DNA of 64,000 nucleotides from Bostrychus sinensis (GCA_020698575.1 CM036240.1:32378711-32442710); one strand, 5' to 3'. Numbered from the stretch's first letter, positions 1-10,754 are shown. The notes: generated from the letters alone by a model not told the origin. Program-made: numbers and translations.

Positions 1-280
1 ATTTAGGATATAAACTACTGGAGTTAGCACAAAAGTAATCTGAAACTTCAGTGTGTGATAATTATTCACCAAGAGTGACAAAGCAGTTAAAAGAGTTGTT
101 TCAAGGCTCATTTTTTTACTCTTTTATTCAGTTGTGACTAATGCCACTTTATTATATTTTGCCATTTGTGAAACCGAATGAACAGGAGTGAATTCAGCTG
201 GCTTTGGTCAGATACCAGATGTTTGAAGCTACATGATACACACACATGTGAACTATCCACAACAATACAACACAAGAATA

Positions 281-462
281 CCACTGCCACTGCTACAACC
301 AGGCTGCCACTGCTACAACCAGGCTGCCACTGCTACAACCAGGCTGCCACTGCTACAACCAGGCTGCCACTGTTACAACCAGGCTGCCACTGTTACAACC
401 AGGCTGCCACTGTTATAACCAGGCTGCCACTGTTACTAACCAGGCTGCCACTGCAACAACCG
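281..462. repeat. 20-bp minisatellite
   Basis: Tandem copies of AGGCTGCCACTGCTACAACC. The six units from 301 to 420 have exact 20-bp spacing and differ only by C/T and A/T changes. The later units carry small indels and then decay. Overlapping open frames here only reflect the lack of stops in the unit. The flanks (1-280 and 463-745) are AT-rich and hold nothing I recognise. Confidence 0.95.
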
Positions 463-858
463 GGCCCAGAGACTGCTATATCCAGGCTGCCATAGCTACA
501 AATGTTTATATTAATAAATATAGCCAGAAGAGGCTAAAGTTCTTTGTATTGGGAGCACTGATCAGTTGGAAAGGCTGAGCTGAGTACTTTCCCAGTTAAA
601 AGTTAGTTGTAGTGTCTACGTTGTACATTGTTTGTATTCATTTACTGTATGGATGTTTAGACTTAATATCCTGAAATTTAAACATGCATTTATTAAGTGT
701 AACTAAACTTTGCGTCACTTTTATACCTTTTTCCATGATGGTGTTTAAGGTACCCACAAAAGCAATAAAACTCCCTCCCTTGAACCTCTGTAGTTTAAAA
801 AATAAAGTCAGTGAATTATGTTCTATCTTGCTTGAAACTAATATTCATATAATTAGAT

Positions 859-1180
859 GGGGTGCACGGTGGCAGAGCAGTTAGCGTTCTCGCCTCCCAG
901 CAAGGAGGTCGTGGGTTCGAGCCCCGGGCCGACGAACACACCATCACACGAACTCTCTGGGTGGAGTCTGCATGTCCTCCCCGTGTTACCGTGGGTTCTC
1001 TCCGGGTTCTCCGGCTTCCTCCAAAGACAAAGTCTGTGTTTGTCTCTGTGTCAGCCCTGCGACAAGCTGGCCCCTGTCCAGGGTGTACCCCGCCTACGGC
1101 CCAAAGTTACTGGGATAGGCTCCAGTCACCCGCGACCCCTAACGGGAATAAGCAGTAGAAAATGAATGAATGAATGAATG
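859..1180 (+). mobile_element. tRNA-derived SINE inserted in the LINE endonuclease region
   Basis: The head carries an A box (TGGCAGAGCAG, 870-880) and a B box (GGTTCGAGCCC, 914-924) spaced as in a pol III tRNA promoter. The body ends in an (AATG)n tail at 1161-1180. The LINE reading frame runs up to it (NIHII) and resumes right after it (AVTETHLDD), so the insertion point is clear. No convincing target duplication is visible. Related pieces lie at 9553-9667 (-), 30135-30293 (-), 31455-31958 (+, split) and 46425-46530 (+). Confidence 0.88.
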
Positions 1181-2340
1181 CTGTTACAGAGACACACTTA
1201 GATGACACTATAGAAGGATACAATATATTCAGACTTGACCGAAACAGATATGGTGGAGGCACTGCATTTTATATTTAATAAAATACATAAGAAAGGATCT
1301 TGGCATGTCTGGCACAGAAGCACTGTGGCTTCTAGTACATATTCCATATTGTAAACCTATATTATCATGCTGTTGTTACAGACCACCATGCTCAAACACT
1401 GAATACTTGATTAATGTGTGTACAATGATTCAGAAGGCTACTGATACAAATAGTGAAGTGTTTATTCTTGCAGATATGAACATTAATTGGTTTTCTGATA
1501 AAAAAATAAAAAATAAAACACTGACACAGTCGCTGTATGTAATCTTTTACAGTTAATAAATGTACCCACCAGAACTAGAACTAACAGGGATGGGTTAATC
1601 ACATCTACATGTATTGATCATATTTACACAAACTGTGCTGAAAAGTGTTCTAATATTATTAGAATTAATTAATTATTCCCCTTGGTTGGATGTTGCGCTA
1701 CAGCAATGCATGAATGAGAGGGATCAAATGAAAAAGGCTGCTGTAATGTCTGGTAATCCTGCAGACTGGGAAGCCTGTAGGTCATTTAGGACTAAAGTAA
1801 CAACATTTAACAGGCAGAAGAAAAAAATAATACTATCAAACTAAATTTAAGCAATGTAGTAAAAATTATAAACAATTATGGAGAACAAAAAAATGAACTT
1901 ATGAGTAGAAGTAAAATTAGTAAAATGTCATCATTTATAGAGCTGGATGACGCATTTATTACCAAACCTGTTGAAATCACAAACTACTTTAATAATTACT
2001 ACCAAGGCAAAGTGAGTGCAATCAGAGATGAGATGCCCTCAGTGACTGGTAAATTGTCACAAACGATTATTACAAATCAAATAATGTATGATAACGATTG
2101 CCATTTTGTTTTTAGACATGTTGAGGAAGATGAAATGGAAAAGCTGCTTATAAATATTAACCGTGACCAACTTTGTGGAACTGATAATATGGATGGAAGA
2201 CTTATAAAGACTGCTGCCAAATTAACAGTTAAGTCTTTACCGGTTCTGAGTAAATTGATGGAGGGAGTTGTGTTTAAACAGATTCAAAATTATTTTGATA
2301 TAAATGTTATTTATTCTGATGTCCAGCGAGTAAGGCTCAC
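1181..2340 (+). pseudogene. LINE ORF2 fragment: endonuclease, linker, RT N-terminus
   Basis: Three frames are needed to read it. 1181-1280 reads as the TETHLDD...RLDRNRYGGG part of an APE endonuclease. 1305-1660 reads on through YRPPCS and LADMNINW. 1690-1845 gives CMNERDQMKKAAVMSGNPAD, and 1901-2340 gives FIELDDAFITKPVEITNYF and later LMEGVVFKQIQNYF. In-frame stops (e.g. after YSLINK... and near 1845) and frame changes show decay. The fingers/palm region between about 2325 and 2335 is missing. Confidence 0.85.
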
Positions 2341-2507
2341 ATGACTGTATATGCAGATGATACAACTATATCTGTTTCTTCTTCTAGCTTGGATCAGTTT
2401 AGTAATTTGCTACAACAGGAGCTAATGTCTGTTCTGAGTGGGTGGTGGAGAACAAGGTAAAACTGAATGTTTCAAAGTCAAGTGTATGGTGTTGGTAAGC
2501 ATTCTGT
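2341..2507 (+). pseudogene. LINE RT catalytic palm fragment (YADD)
   Basis: Reads MTVYADDTTISVSSSSLDQF from 2341. YADD is the metal-binding catalytic motif of non-LTR reverse transcriptases. The frame breaks near 2456 and is then cut by the DNA element at 2510. The matching continuation (LGITLDQTMSWTTHINKM, about 3280-3345) is found past that element. Confidence 0.85.
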
Positions 2508-2509
2508 TA

Positions 2510-3213
2510 ACGTATGTGTGTCCTGAGTCGCTCACCTTTTGCTATTTTTCAGTTTTCTAACAGATGCCCGCAAAGACGTTAACTAGCTAACAGTAGATAA
2601 ACAAAAACTCCACATATTGCTCTACCTCTGTGGTAATTTTTGTGTATTTTTGCTAAGTGTTTATAAAATAATCATGATATGAAAATAATGTTGATAGGGA
2701 AATGCGCAGGGAACGCTCAGGTCACACTCTGGCGATGTTCTTTCAGTGATCTTAGTGTTTTTGTAGCTAACTTTGTCCGTCTTATTATTTTCTGATTAAT
2801 GTTAGCTTAGCCCACAATCTTATTTTGTAAGACGAAAACAAGGTACAGATGTGAAAATTTGTTAACGTAAATATCCCAGCCTTAAATTAGAGCCGAAAAA
2901 TCCAACAAATAAGGCCGAAAAAGCCAGAAAGGTGAGCGTGTCCGATATTGGAACTTTCGTGTGTCCGACTCTGGGCCATAGCACTGCCGAGCTTTAACCT
3001 CGGGACAATAGCGCTATTTCATACGGCTACAATAAAATATTTGTAGAAAGAAACTACCCAACCAATATAACGTTATAAACGTAAGAAAATGTACTTTTAT
3101 TTTATACAATTTGCTATTAATGAAGATAATAAATGAGCGAACTTTATGACTTGTTGAAGATAAAAAGTAATAGAATTTTAGCTGAAAGTGTCTGACTCAG
3201 GACACACATACGT
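2510..3213. mobile_element. TA-flanked terminal-inverted-repeat element (704 bp) inside the LINE
   Basis: Left end ACGTATGTGTGTCCTGAGTC at 2510; the right end (3194-3213) is its exact reverse complement. TA lies on both sides (2508-2509 and 3214-3215), as expected for a Tc1/mariner-type target duplication. LINE sequence continues on both flanks. There is no coding capacity, so it is a non-autonomous element. Confidence 0.85.
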
Positions 3214-3215
3214 TA

Positions 3216-3897
3216 GAGAAATTAAAAAGTTGCACATCTCTCTATAGAGTCAGACAGTTTAACAAGTTGAGGAGGTTAAAACTGTTGGGCATAACATTAG
3301 ATCAAACAATGTCATGGACCACACATATAAATAAAATGTGAATAAAATGAGTATTTCAATAATTGGACGCAATGCTCATTATATGTCGACAGAAACAAGA
3401 AAATTAGTTCTGCAGTCTCTAGTCCTGTGTTACCTGAAGTACTGTCCAGTTGTTTGGTCTAGGGCGGCAAAAAAAAAAAGACCTTGACAAACTTCAGATA
3501 GCTCAGAACAGGGCTGCAAGACTAGCTCTCGGTTGTCCTTTTAGAGCCAATATCAACTTGATGCATCAAAGTCTGTCATGGATGAAGGTCAATGACAGAC
3601 CAGCATGCAGTCTGCTTCTGTCTTTACATAAAATCTAGACATTACGCAAACCCTTTGGCTTGTTCTCACAGCTACTACCCACCTGCAATAGACAAGGTTT
3701 CAACACAAAAAGAGCCTAATGTTACTTTAACTTTTACCTTTGCCAAGAACTAATGCACTTAAAAAAACAGCTATATACAGAGCCATCACATACTGGAATA
3801 TGCTGCCTCCAGAAATAATGTTAAGAAATAATCATGGTAGTTTTAAAGCTAATCTTAACAAATCAATAATTCATAATGAAATTGCATTAAATAACTG
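3216..3897 (+). pseudogene. LINE ORF2 C-terminal fragment
   Basis: Reads LGITLDQTMSWTTHINKM near 3280, then LVLQSLVLCYLKYCPVVWS, KDLDKLQIAQNRAARLALGC and LMHQSLSWMKVNDRPACSLL up to a stop at 3636. More of the tail (AYWNMLPPEIM-like) follows to about 3897 in shifted frames. These motifs are typical of the post-palm region of fish LINEs. Confidence 0.85.
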
Positions 3898-4289
3898 ATG
3901 TATCTGCTCCTACTAAAGACTGTTAAACACTTTTTGTCTTACCTCTTTTGTTCTTTTGAATCTTTTTGGAAATTGAAATTACTGTTAAAGTAAATGAATT
4001 TTATATGTATTAATTGTCATGTTTGTTCAGATTTTGTTGTATTTTTAAAAGCGGACCCCAGCAAGAATAGTCTTTACTCTGGTAAAGACTAATGGGGATC
4101 CTTAAATAATCACATAATCAGATAAACAGATAAAGGAGTTTTTTTTTTCATGATAGAAACTATATAGTTTAAAGTAGTGAATGGGAGAAAACCCAGACAG
4201 AACACATATAGAATAATGTTTGTTTACATATTTGAACAAAATTACCTTGACTTAAAAGCAGCCAGATCTTATTGTTCCATTGAAACCAA

Positions 4290-4800
4290 TCTTGGTCACC
4301 TCTAGAACAACACTGAACATTTTACAATCTTTAAAAACATCTGACTAAAAGAACATTTTAAGAAGAACTCTACTGGTGCCGTTAAAAAAACAAAAAACAA
4401 ACAAAACAAAAAACAGGTGGAAAGACCAACAGAGGGCAGCAGAGTGCAGGGGAGTGAAGAGTGTTCCTGTCTTTTGAACACACACAAAAAAAAAAATCCT
4501 TGTTTTTTTGGGGGGTGGGTCGGTGGGTGGGGGGTGTAAACGAATGACAGCAGACTGGATGTAGAGAGCTCGCTGATTGGCCAGTGCTTCCTGGAATAGG
4601 TGGGGTTTGTGATCGAGGCGGAGATTTGTGCAACCGTGCATTGTGAGGCCTCAGAACAACCATGCTAGAGAATAGAGAGTTATTTAAACAGGCGTGAATG
4701 AAGGAAAACACAACTCTAGGTATGTTTTGCTGAGGGAACTACATTATAACATGATATACAGCACAAAAAAATCGATTTTGCAGAATATAGCCTCTTTAAA
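4290..4800. repeat. dispersed repeat family 'CTATATTATGC' (decayed copy)
   Basis: The block GCAGACTGGATGTAGAG..., then GATTGGCCAGTGCTTCCTGG, and the end CATTATAACATGATA...GAATATAGCCTC recur at 21480-21660. Related ends occur at 12985-13830 and 60950-61110. The start is interrupted by A-rich and G-rich low-complexity sequence (4385-4535). Probably an old non-autonomous DNA element; class not proven. Confidence 0.6.
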
Positions 4801-5500
4801 ATAGGATTAGTGGTGATTGATGGGTTCTATTATATCTGAGCAAACACTACTATGGTTCGCCACATTTCTGTAACTACTTGTCCAGCATAACATTAAAATT
4901 GAGAAACGTATTTTATGTAGCCTTTAGCTTAAATGCTAATCCTCTGATGCTTCTTCAAAATAGATACATTAAAGCACCTTCACACATACATGTGCTCATA
5001 CAAAAATCAAGCATTAACATTTTTTTTTACTTTTAATTTTTTAATTCCTTAAACCAGCATTTGTCCTTATCAGACATATCAAATATTAACCATTTTTGAA
5101 TGCTTAAATTGGCATGTTTTTATTATAATGGGACATTTTATGCTGTAAAAACAAACAAAAAAATGATTATTTTCTTGATACTTATTGCAAACTAGATTAT
5201 TTATGGTTTTCTTATCACAGCAAGGTCTAAATGAAATATATTTTTTGTTTTGTCATATTTAATAAAATACTCCCACTTTCGCACTTTCACACAAAAATAT
5301 GCTCATACAAAATTAGTGAATGATCCTATCCCATAACTACATGGCTTTTGTATATTTGCCTTGTGACATTACTTTGAAGAATAAACTATACACCAGTTCA
5401 GATCTAAACTTTGGAGTGTGTGTTTTAGCACCGTGCATTAATGGTATTCAGTGGAATGACAATAGGGGAATTATGGTGTTTTGAAGTGGATATATCGAAT
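4801..5500. other. unannotated AT-rich spacer
   Basis: AT-rich sequence with short A and T runs. No open frame, repeat structure or RNA gene that I can support. Confidence 0.7.
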
Positions 5501-5616
5501 GAATATTTATTAGGTCTTTATACAGCCGTGATCAAAGACACCCAAGTTAGAGAAGATGAGAACTTGCGATGAACTGAGTGCAAACCCAGCTAAGGAATTA
5601 ATGAATAAATAAATAA

Positions 5617-5757
5617 ATGGCGACTCACAAACAACAACAGGAGACTGAGAGAAGTCTGGTTCAGAGACGTTCGGAGCTGGAGGTCGCCAACAAAAACTCT
5701 GAAACAATACTTGAACAAGAAGTTAAAAGACTGCACAGGAGATTCTCTCCATATTAA
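5617..5757 (+). CDS. small ORF, 46 residues, coiled-coil-like (candidate only)
   Basis: An ATG at 5617 (context AAATAAATGGCG) opens a 46-residue frame ending at TAA 5755-5757. It starts MATHKQQQETERSLVQRRSE and continues with an ELEVANKNSE...LEQEVKRLHRRF pattern rich in E, K, R, Q and L, a composition typical of an amphipathic helix. A strong splice-donor match (TGTAAG|GTAAGTGA) lies just downstream near 5780. I do not recognise the protein. It could be a short coding exon, an upstream ORF, a retrocopy piece or chance. Confidence 0.3.
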   Translation: MATHKQQQETERSLVQRRSELEVANKNSETILEQEVKRLHRRFSPY

Positions 5758-5780
5758 TGCTACTTTTGAACAACTGTAAG

Positions 5781-6240
5781 GTAAGTGATAAAGCTTCTCC
5801 CACTTGACATGACAAGCTGTTTATCTTGAAGACTGTGACAAATTAAAGTTCAAATGCACATTTAAAAATATCCGTGGTGTGATAAATAATGTGTTGAGGC
5901 CGGTATTCCTCAGAAGAAGAAAAAAATTCATGCAACTAGAACAGTAGTAGACTCCCCTCTACACAAACACTGCACCGAGGATGGTTTTCAGAAAACATGC
6001 AAAACAGATGCCCAAGCCACCTTAGTTTACTTCTGAATGTGGAGGAGCAGTGGCTCTACCCCAAGGTGCTCCTGGCATGACCTACAGTCCATGTTAGGTG
6101 AAAGTGGGATTAAAGAATAGCCGCTAAATCAAAAGCTTTGGTTTTTGGCTTAGCTCACTGTAAAATAACCACATTGCTCATCATTCCTTTTATGGAAATT
6201 ACCCACTTGAGGTAAGAACTCTCCCCTAATCTATCAAAGG
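5781..6240. other. spacer, nothing recognised
   Basis: No ORF, repeat or RNA feature found apart from the possible intron start after the donor at 5780. Confidence 0.6.
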
Positions 6241-6249
6241 GAAGCTACC

Positions 6250-6718
6250 TAGCCTGGCCAACTGGACTAACTTGTTTTCTATTGTATAGAAGGAATTTAA
6301 TCTGGTACCTCATGGGTTGAACTTCATTACTATGGGTGGAGTAACCGGCCAGAGAAAGGAAGGGCGGCCAAAAACAAACATGGTGCTTATAAAGAATAAT
6401 AGCCATACCAGGATACACTGTATTATTAGCAACTCTACCAGCTACTTATTTCTGAATAGGGACAGCAGCAAAAGCCAGTTGTACAAAGATCTGGGGAAAA
6501 AGTCAGTTGTTACTGTACAAGACAGAAAAAAGCACACACAGTCGAGAACAACAACGCAGACTTCAGCAGAGTCAACAGGTGACTAAGAAAAGCACTAAAT
6601 GCCTTTAATCAAGTGATAGGCCTTGTCCAAATCAACACTGGAAATGGCTCCCTATGACTGAGGAAGCGGACCTTCCTGCTATTGAAAAATAAGTAGGAGG
6701 GGCTGGCTGGCCAGGCTA
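6250..6718. mobile_element. Mutator-like MITE (469 bp) with 9-bp target duplication
   Basis: Ends TAGCCTGGCCAAC (6250) and GGCTGGCCAGGCTA (to 6718) form terminal inverted repeats. Flanks GAAGCTACC (6241-6249) and GAAGCCACC (6719-6727) match at 8 of 9 bases. A 9-bp duplication fits Mutator-like elements. Internal blocks (e.g. CCAGTTGTACAAAGA) recur in the larger relative at 50364-51460, and one end alone is found at 9695-9763. Confidence 0.7.
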
Positions 6719-6727
6719 GAAGCCACC

Positions 6728-7500
6728 CTTCTCCAGCTGAGAACTATAGCCTCACAGTTGGAGGTGCTGATTCTAATCCCAGCCATGTCATAGCCAAATT
6801 CTCTTTTCCAGTAGCCTGGCATAGCTATCTCTGGAGGCTGTAGTTTGAACGCACCCTTTGGTCCTCTTTTTCAACCAGGACAGATTCAAGGTACTCCAGG
6901 TGGATTTTATCCACACCAGGTGCCTTGCCACTAAGAAGCTTAGGACCATCTCAGTGACTTTAACTTGGGTAACGAATGCATCAATAACTGTGTCCTCTGC
7001 TTCTTTAATGGAAGACTTGGTCAGATTGAGAAAATCCTCAAATTATTCCTTCCACTCTATGACAATGTCCCAATCAAGGCCAACAGCTCCCTACCGCCAC
7101 TCAAAACAGTGTTGGCACTACTTCAGAGGCCCTTGTTGACTCATTATTCTTATCCTCCCTTGGGACCTGGTCGAAAGTCTCCCTGAGAGAGAGGTTGAAA
7201 ATCTCTCTGACAGAGGGTTTGACCATACATTCCCAACAGACCCTCACATTTGGGTCTACCTCATCAGTTGAAGTCCCCCAGTAGAACATCACACTCTAGT
7301 CTAGTCGTAGCAGTAATCTCAGTTCTAGTGACCTAAATTCTGGTAACCTCAGTCTGACTTAGGTGCCCATAAAGGTTTGTTCATCTTAAAGATGGTGAAA
7401 ACTTTTCACCTTGGGAGACCCTATCAGGAGCATATAGCCCCTGACAACACAGCTCCTAGGATCATTTGACCATTCAAACTCCTCCATCACAATAAAGTGG
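6728..7500 (-). mobile_element. antisense LINE remnant (RT and upstream region)
   Basis: Read on the minus strand, 7130-6860 resembles a LINE RT N-terminus: a VIDAFVTQ-V-EMV stretch, then a decayed form of the GKAPGVDEI-PEYL motif. 7500-7200 matches the upstream block typical of the same fish LINEs (antisense CTCCATCACAATAAAGTGGC at about 7484-7503). All frames are broken. Confidence 0.65.
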
Positions 7501-7728
7501 CAGTTCAAGGAAGGGGGCATTTTGCAAATAATTTGGATAATTGCCAAGATGACTTGAGATGGTTGAAAAGCTAATATTCTTCACAAAAGAACAAAATGAG
7601 ATCAAAGTATAATTTGTATCCTAGAAAGAATATTTTATTTTGCTTTTGTTATCTATTCTACAGATGATACTTAACTGAATGCTCTCTTTTATATCGTGTA
7701 TTTGTACAAGTGGAAGTAAGCTCAAAAC

Positions 7729-7883
7729 CAAAAAACAACAAATACCCAAGGCACTCTCTCATAAAGTTAAAAAGCCTTTATTACTTAGGGCATGTCGCAA
7801 TAGTTTAATATTGTGACATGCCCAAAGTAATAAAGGCTTTTTAACTTTATGAGAGAGTGCCTTGGGTATTTTGTTGTTTTTTG
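7729..7883. repeat. long near-perfect palindrome, ~74-bp arms, 6-nt loop
   Basis: The left arm 7729-7802 and right arm 7809-7883 are reverse complements except for about three mismatches and one extra A. The loop is GTTTAA at 7803-7808. The arms contain CCCAAGGCACTCTCTCATAA and its complement. The RNA or single-stranded DNA would fold into one long hairpin. It may be the joined ends of a fold-back transposon or a MITE. Confidence 0.92.
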
Positions 7884-9535
7884 CATTGCCTGTCCCTTCC
7901 CAAAGAACACCTCATTTTTTGCTACTCTTATCCTATTTTTTGGAGGTCCAGGAAGCGCTCTTCCTTGTCACTTTTTTGTCATAAGCTCAAAACCAGATGT
8001 AAACAAAGCTAGAACACCTCACTGCTATTGGTTCTCTGAACGCCTTGAACACACCTCTCTAATCCTATTTGTCCACCTCGGGCTTTGATTTCTCCTTGTG
8101 TGTGTTTTGCTTGATTAAATTCCCTGTGACAGAAAGTGTCTAGGTGTTGTTTGTCGCTGCCATTCGATCGGTATTCATGATGATGTTTTTGTTTGGATGG
8201 CGACGCTCCTGACCGCGGTGCTGCTTCATCTCCACACACAGAGACAAACAGACGTGTTATTAGAGGGGAGAGCTGGAGTCACAGGGCAAGTATAATTACA
8301 CAGAACAGTCTGTACCTGTAATCAGGATATGTGTTTGTGGGAAACAGCCAATATGATAGAGACGGATCACTGACATCCTTCACAATAAGAGCACGTCGTT
8401 GGAAATACTTCAGGTTTGAAAGTCATTAAAAAGTGGAGTTTGTTATTGCAGCATCTGAAAAATGGCAACAAATTGAAGAGATTGTGTTAAGGCAAATGGA
8501 AACAAACTGCATTGCGTAAGTCTATAGTAATATTATTTTGGTTGAAATAATGAAGCTCCAGCAGAATTGCCAGATCTCACTGACAGTTTCCAGCCCAAAC
8601 AAAACTTAAAATCAAACACAATCAAAAGCAAGCTAAATGTTAACACCATTGTACATAAGAAAGAACATAAAACCTAACAGCAGCACCAAAAGAAGTAAAT
8701 CAAATAGGTTACCCTACAAAGAGTGCAATCGGACAACTAAAGTCTTCCTGGTCAGGGCGTCATAGAAACCACAAAAAAATGTGAAATACCAACAGTGAAA
8801 TGTGAGCAACCAAACAATGATTTACTCATTTTAAAACAAATGAACTGATGATATGAGTGGGAGGACACTGCAGTTAATTGAAATGTGTATTTCTACTTTG
8901 TTCTCCAAACAAAAAAAAAAGTAAAAAGCAGCCCAGATTTTATGAACCAGCCTAATGCTATTTTTTCCCAGCCAAACCTGGCAACACTGAGCTCCAGTTG
9001 AATTCCCCAGTCAGTTCTTTTAAAGACACATTTACCCTTTTAAGTCCAGTCCTCTTTGGCTGGACAAGTGCTGGAAATCCCCATGTGATGTATTTGAAAA
9101 ACTGTGATTCACATGCCCATATGAACTATTGAAAAAAATGGATGATCATGAACGATGTAAAAGGAAATCCCACAAAGTATATAAGTTTATAAAATTACAA
9201 TTACAATCCATTATTTTACATATACTGTAACAGCAGGGACACCTATTAAAATGCACCAGAATACAGGGAATATTATCTGTGGTATTAACATTTTCTGGAG
9301 AAGGACCCCTGGACCTCCCTGTTCTATACTGAATCATCAATAATCCTGCACTGGTGGCGATGTCTGATGTGGTGGGGGCCCCAAGTCAAATTCTGCTTAG
9401 GGCCCCATGAAGGCTTGGGTTGGCCCTGACAACGGTAAAGTTCCATTGATGTCCGATGTAATGACCACAGTCAAGCAAACAAGTACAGCATTGCTAATAA
9501 CACAGTGTATACTGGTGTTTTATCGCAAAACCTTC
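7884..9535. other. mostly unassigned; moderate GC block near 8020-8260
   Basis: No convincing gene. 8020-8260 is less AT-rich and may be part of an old repeat or a conserved element. 9378-9440 (GGGGGCCCCAAG..., then AGGGCCCCATGAAGG) looks like a transposon end fragment. The rest shows nothing I can name. Confidence 0.5.
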
Positions 9536-9552
9536 AATCTTTTCCGCCCATT

Positions 9553-9667
9553 CATTCATTTTCTACCGCTTATTCCCGTTAGGGGTTGCGGGTGACTGGA
9601 GCCTATCCCAGTAACTTTGGGCCGAAGGCAGGGTACACCCTGGACAGGGGCCAGCTTGTCGCAGGGC
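9553..9667 (-). mobile_element. 5'-truncated SINE with 14-bp target duplication
   Basis: Minus-strand copy of the 3' half of the SINE at 859-1180, with its (CATT)n end at 9553. The exact 14-bp repeat CTTTTCCGCCCATT is on both sides (9539-9552 and 9668-9681). Truncation at the 5' end plus a target duplication is the mark of LINE-type target-primed reverse transcription. Confidence 0.9.
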
Positions 9668-9694
9668 CTTTTCCGCCCATTGAAATGAAACTTA

Positions 9695-9763
9695 AGTGAT
9701 GAGGTACCAGACTAACTAGAATAGGACAAGAGTTAGTATGGCTGGCCAGGCTACATTTCATGC
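9695..9763. mobile_element. solo end of the Mutator-like family
   Basis: GTACCAGACTAACT...TATGGCTGGCCAGGCTAC is the reverse complement of the left end of the element at 50364 and resembles the end at 6250. The other end is not visible nearby. Confidence 0.5.
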
Positions 9764-9789
9764 ACATCAGTTTTTTTTTAGTTTTTTTT

Positions 9790-9975
9790 TTAGGAGTTTT
9801 TCCTTACCGCGAAGGAGGGTCTAAGGACAGGAGTGTCCTGGGTCTGTTTAGTGTAGTTATTGTTTGTGTTGTCTGATTGTGTGTTTATGTTTGATCAACT
9901 GTTGTGAAGCCCTTTGAGGCGACTTTTGTTGTGATACTGGGCTCTACAAATAAAACTGAATTGAATTGAATTTAA
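9790..9975 (+). mobile_element. LINE/SINE 3' end with (TTGAA)n tail
   Basis: GGAGTTTTTCCTTACC, then AAGCCCTTTGAGGCGAC and CTCTACAAATAAAACTGAAT, followed by TTGAA repeats. This layout is the usual 3' end of fish L2-type LINEs and SINEs sharing that tail. No coding part remains. Confidence 0.7.
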
Positions 9976-10585
9976 TTGAATCAGTACATTTTTCTAATTT
10001 CTAGTACTTCTTAAAATTATGATTACAACTAATAATTACTAGCGCTCAGGCCTAAAAACTATGCTTTATTCTGTTGATGTGACCCCTGGTGGTTTTAGGA
10101 CAACTGGGATGATTGTGACTTGAGCAGTAATAAAGGATGAAAAATACTGATAATCTGTTATGAGTTGTTTAAAAAAAGTTACTAAGATGAAAAAGCTGTC
10201 CAGAAATGGAGAACAGAAATTACCCATTGGTTTTCGCTATTGACCTCTTTGAAAAAAGACATATATTGAGAGTCTAAAAGCTTCTTGTTTTTTTTTTTGT
10301 TTGTTTTTTTTTTTTGTTTTTTTTGCTTTGTTTGTGTATTTTATTGTTTTATTTTTTCTGTTTTCTGTTTATTTATATTGAAATTAAGTTAATTATTATC
10401 AGTATTATTGTTGATATTTTCTTTATAAGAATGAATATAGATACTAAAAAGCAATGGTAAAGGATAACTCAACAAATAATTTGTAGTGAATATGGTGAAT
10501 ACTGCAATGACTATGGCCTTGCTCACTGTTAAACATGGAAGCACCTATAGGTGCGTATAGTAATCTACGTGTGTAAAACAGGTTT
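9976..10585. other. AT-rich spacer with T-rich tract
   Basis: Contains a T-rich stretch at 10285-10330. No gene or clear repeat. Confidence 0.6.
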
Positions 10586-10587
10586 TA

Positions 10588-10623
10588 GGATGAGAGTTAA
10601 ACAGTTTAGTTCAGTCTATTTCA
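10588..10623. repeat. short direct repeat, copy 1 (partner 12679-12714)
   Basis: GATGAGAGTTAAACAGTTTA, followed by GT, one T/C difference and CAGTCTATTTCA, occurs here and again about 2.1 kb away, where a SINE sits directly after it. Confidence 0.8.
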
Positions 10624-10671
10624 TTAATTTGCGAAAGCAGTGCAATAAAGTACTAAAAAAAGAGGTCAAAA

Positions 10672-10754
10672 GCTAATCTGCTATGTGGTTACTCGATTTA
10701 TTTATAGTGAAATTAATCCTTTTATGGTGATGAGTTACCACATAGCTGATTAGC
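10672..10754. repeat. inverted repeat, 23-bp arms
   Basis: Arms GCTAATCTGCTATGTGGTTA (10672 on) and TAACC-like complement at 10732-10754 pair at about 21 of 23 positions, with a 37-nt spacer. Sequence after it (10755-10860) resembles 48035-48140, so this may be the end of a dispersed repeat. Confidence 0.65.

Larger units (their letters stand above)
750..4115 (+). mobile_element. decayed non-LTR retrotransposon (LINE), interrupted twice
   Basis: Pieces of one LINE ORF2 lie in order. The start of the endonuclease domain (LKNKVSELCSILLETNIHI) is at about 790-855, then a nested SINE. The domain continues from 1181 with TETHLDDTIEGYNIF and LADMNINW (1467-1490). A linker and the RT N-terminus follow (PVLSKLMEGVVFKQIQNYF, 2245-2300). 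The catalytic YADD is at 2350-2361. A nested DNA element is followed by the RT C-terminal region (3220-3640, including QNRAARLALGC) and a 3' UTR with a motif near ATGGGGATCCTTAA at 4090-4106. Stops, frameshifts and a deletion just before YADD make it dead. Endonuclease-RT order is standard for APE-type LINEs; the clade is not settled from sequence alone. Confidence 0.9.

Noticed and set aside
178..495. 105-codon repetitive frame
   Set aside because: Product of the 20-bp minisatellite.
914..924. A tRNA gene at 860-935
   Set aside because: Box A and B are present, but the sequence cannot fold into a full cloverleaf and continues into a SINE body.
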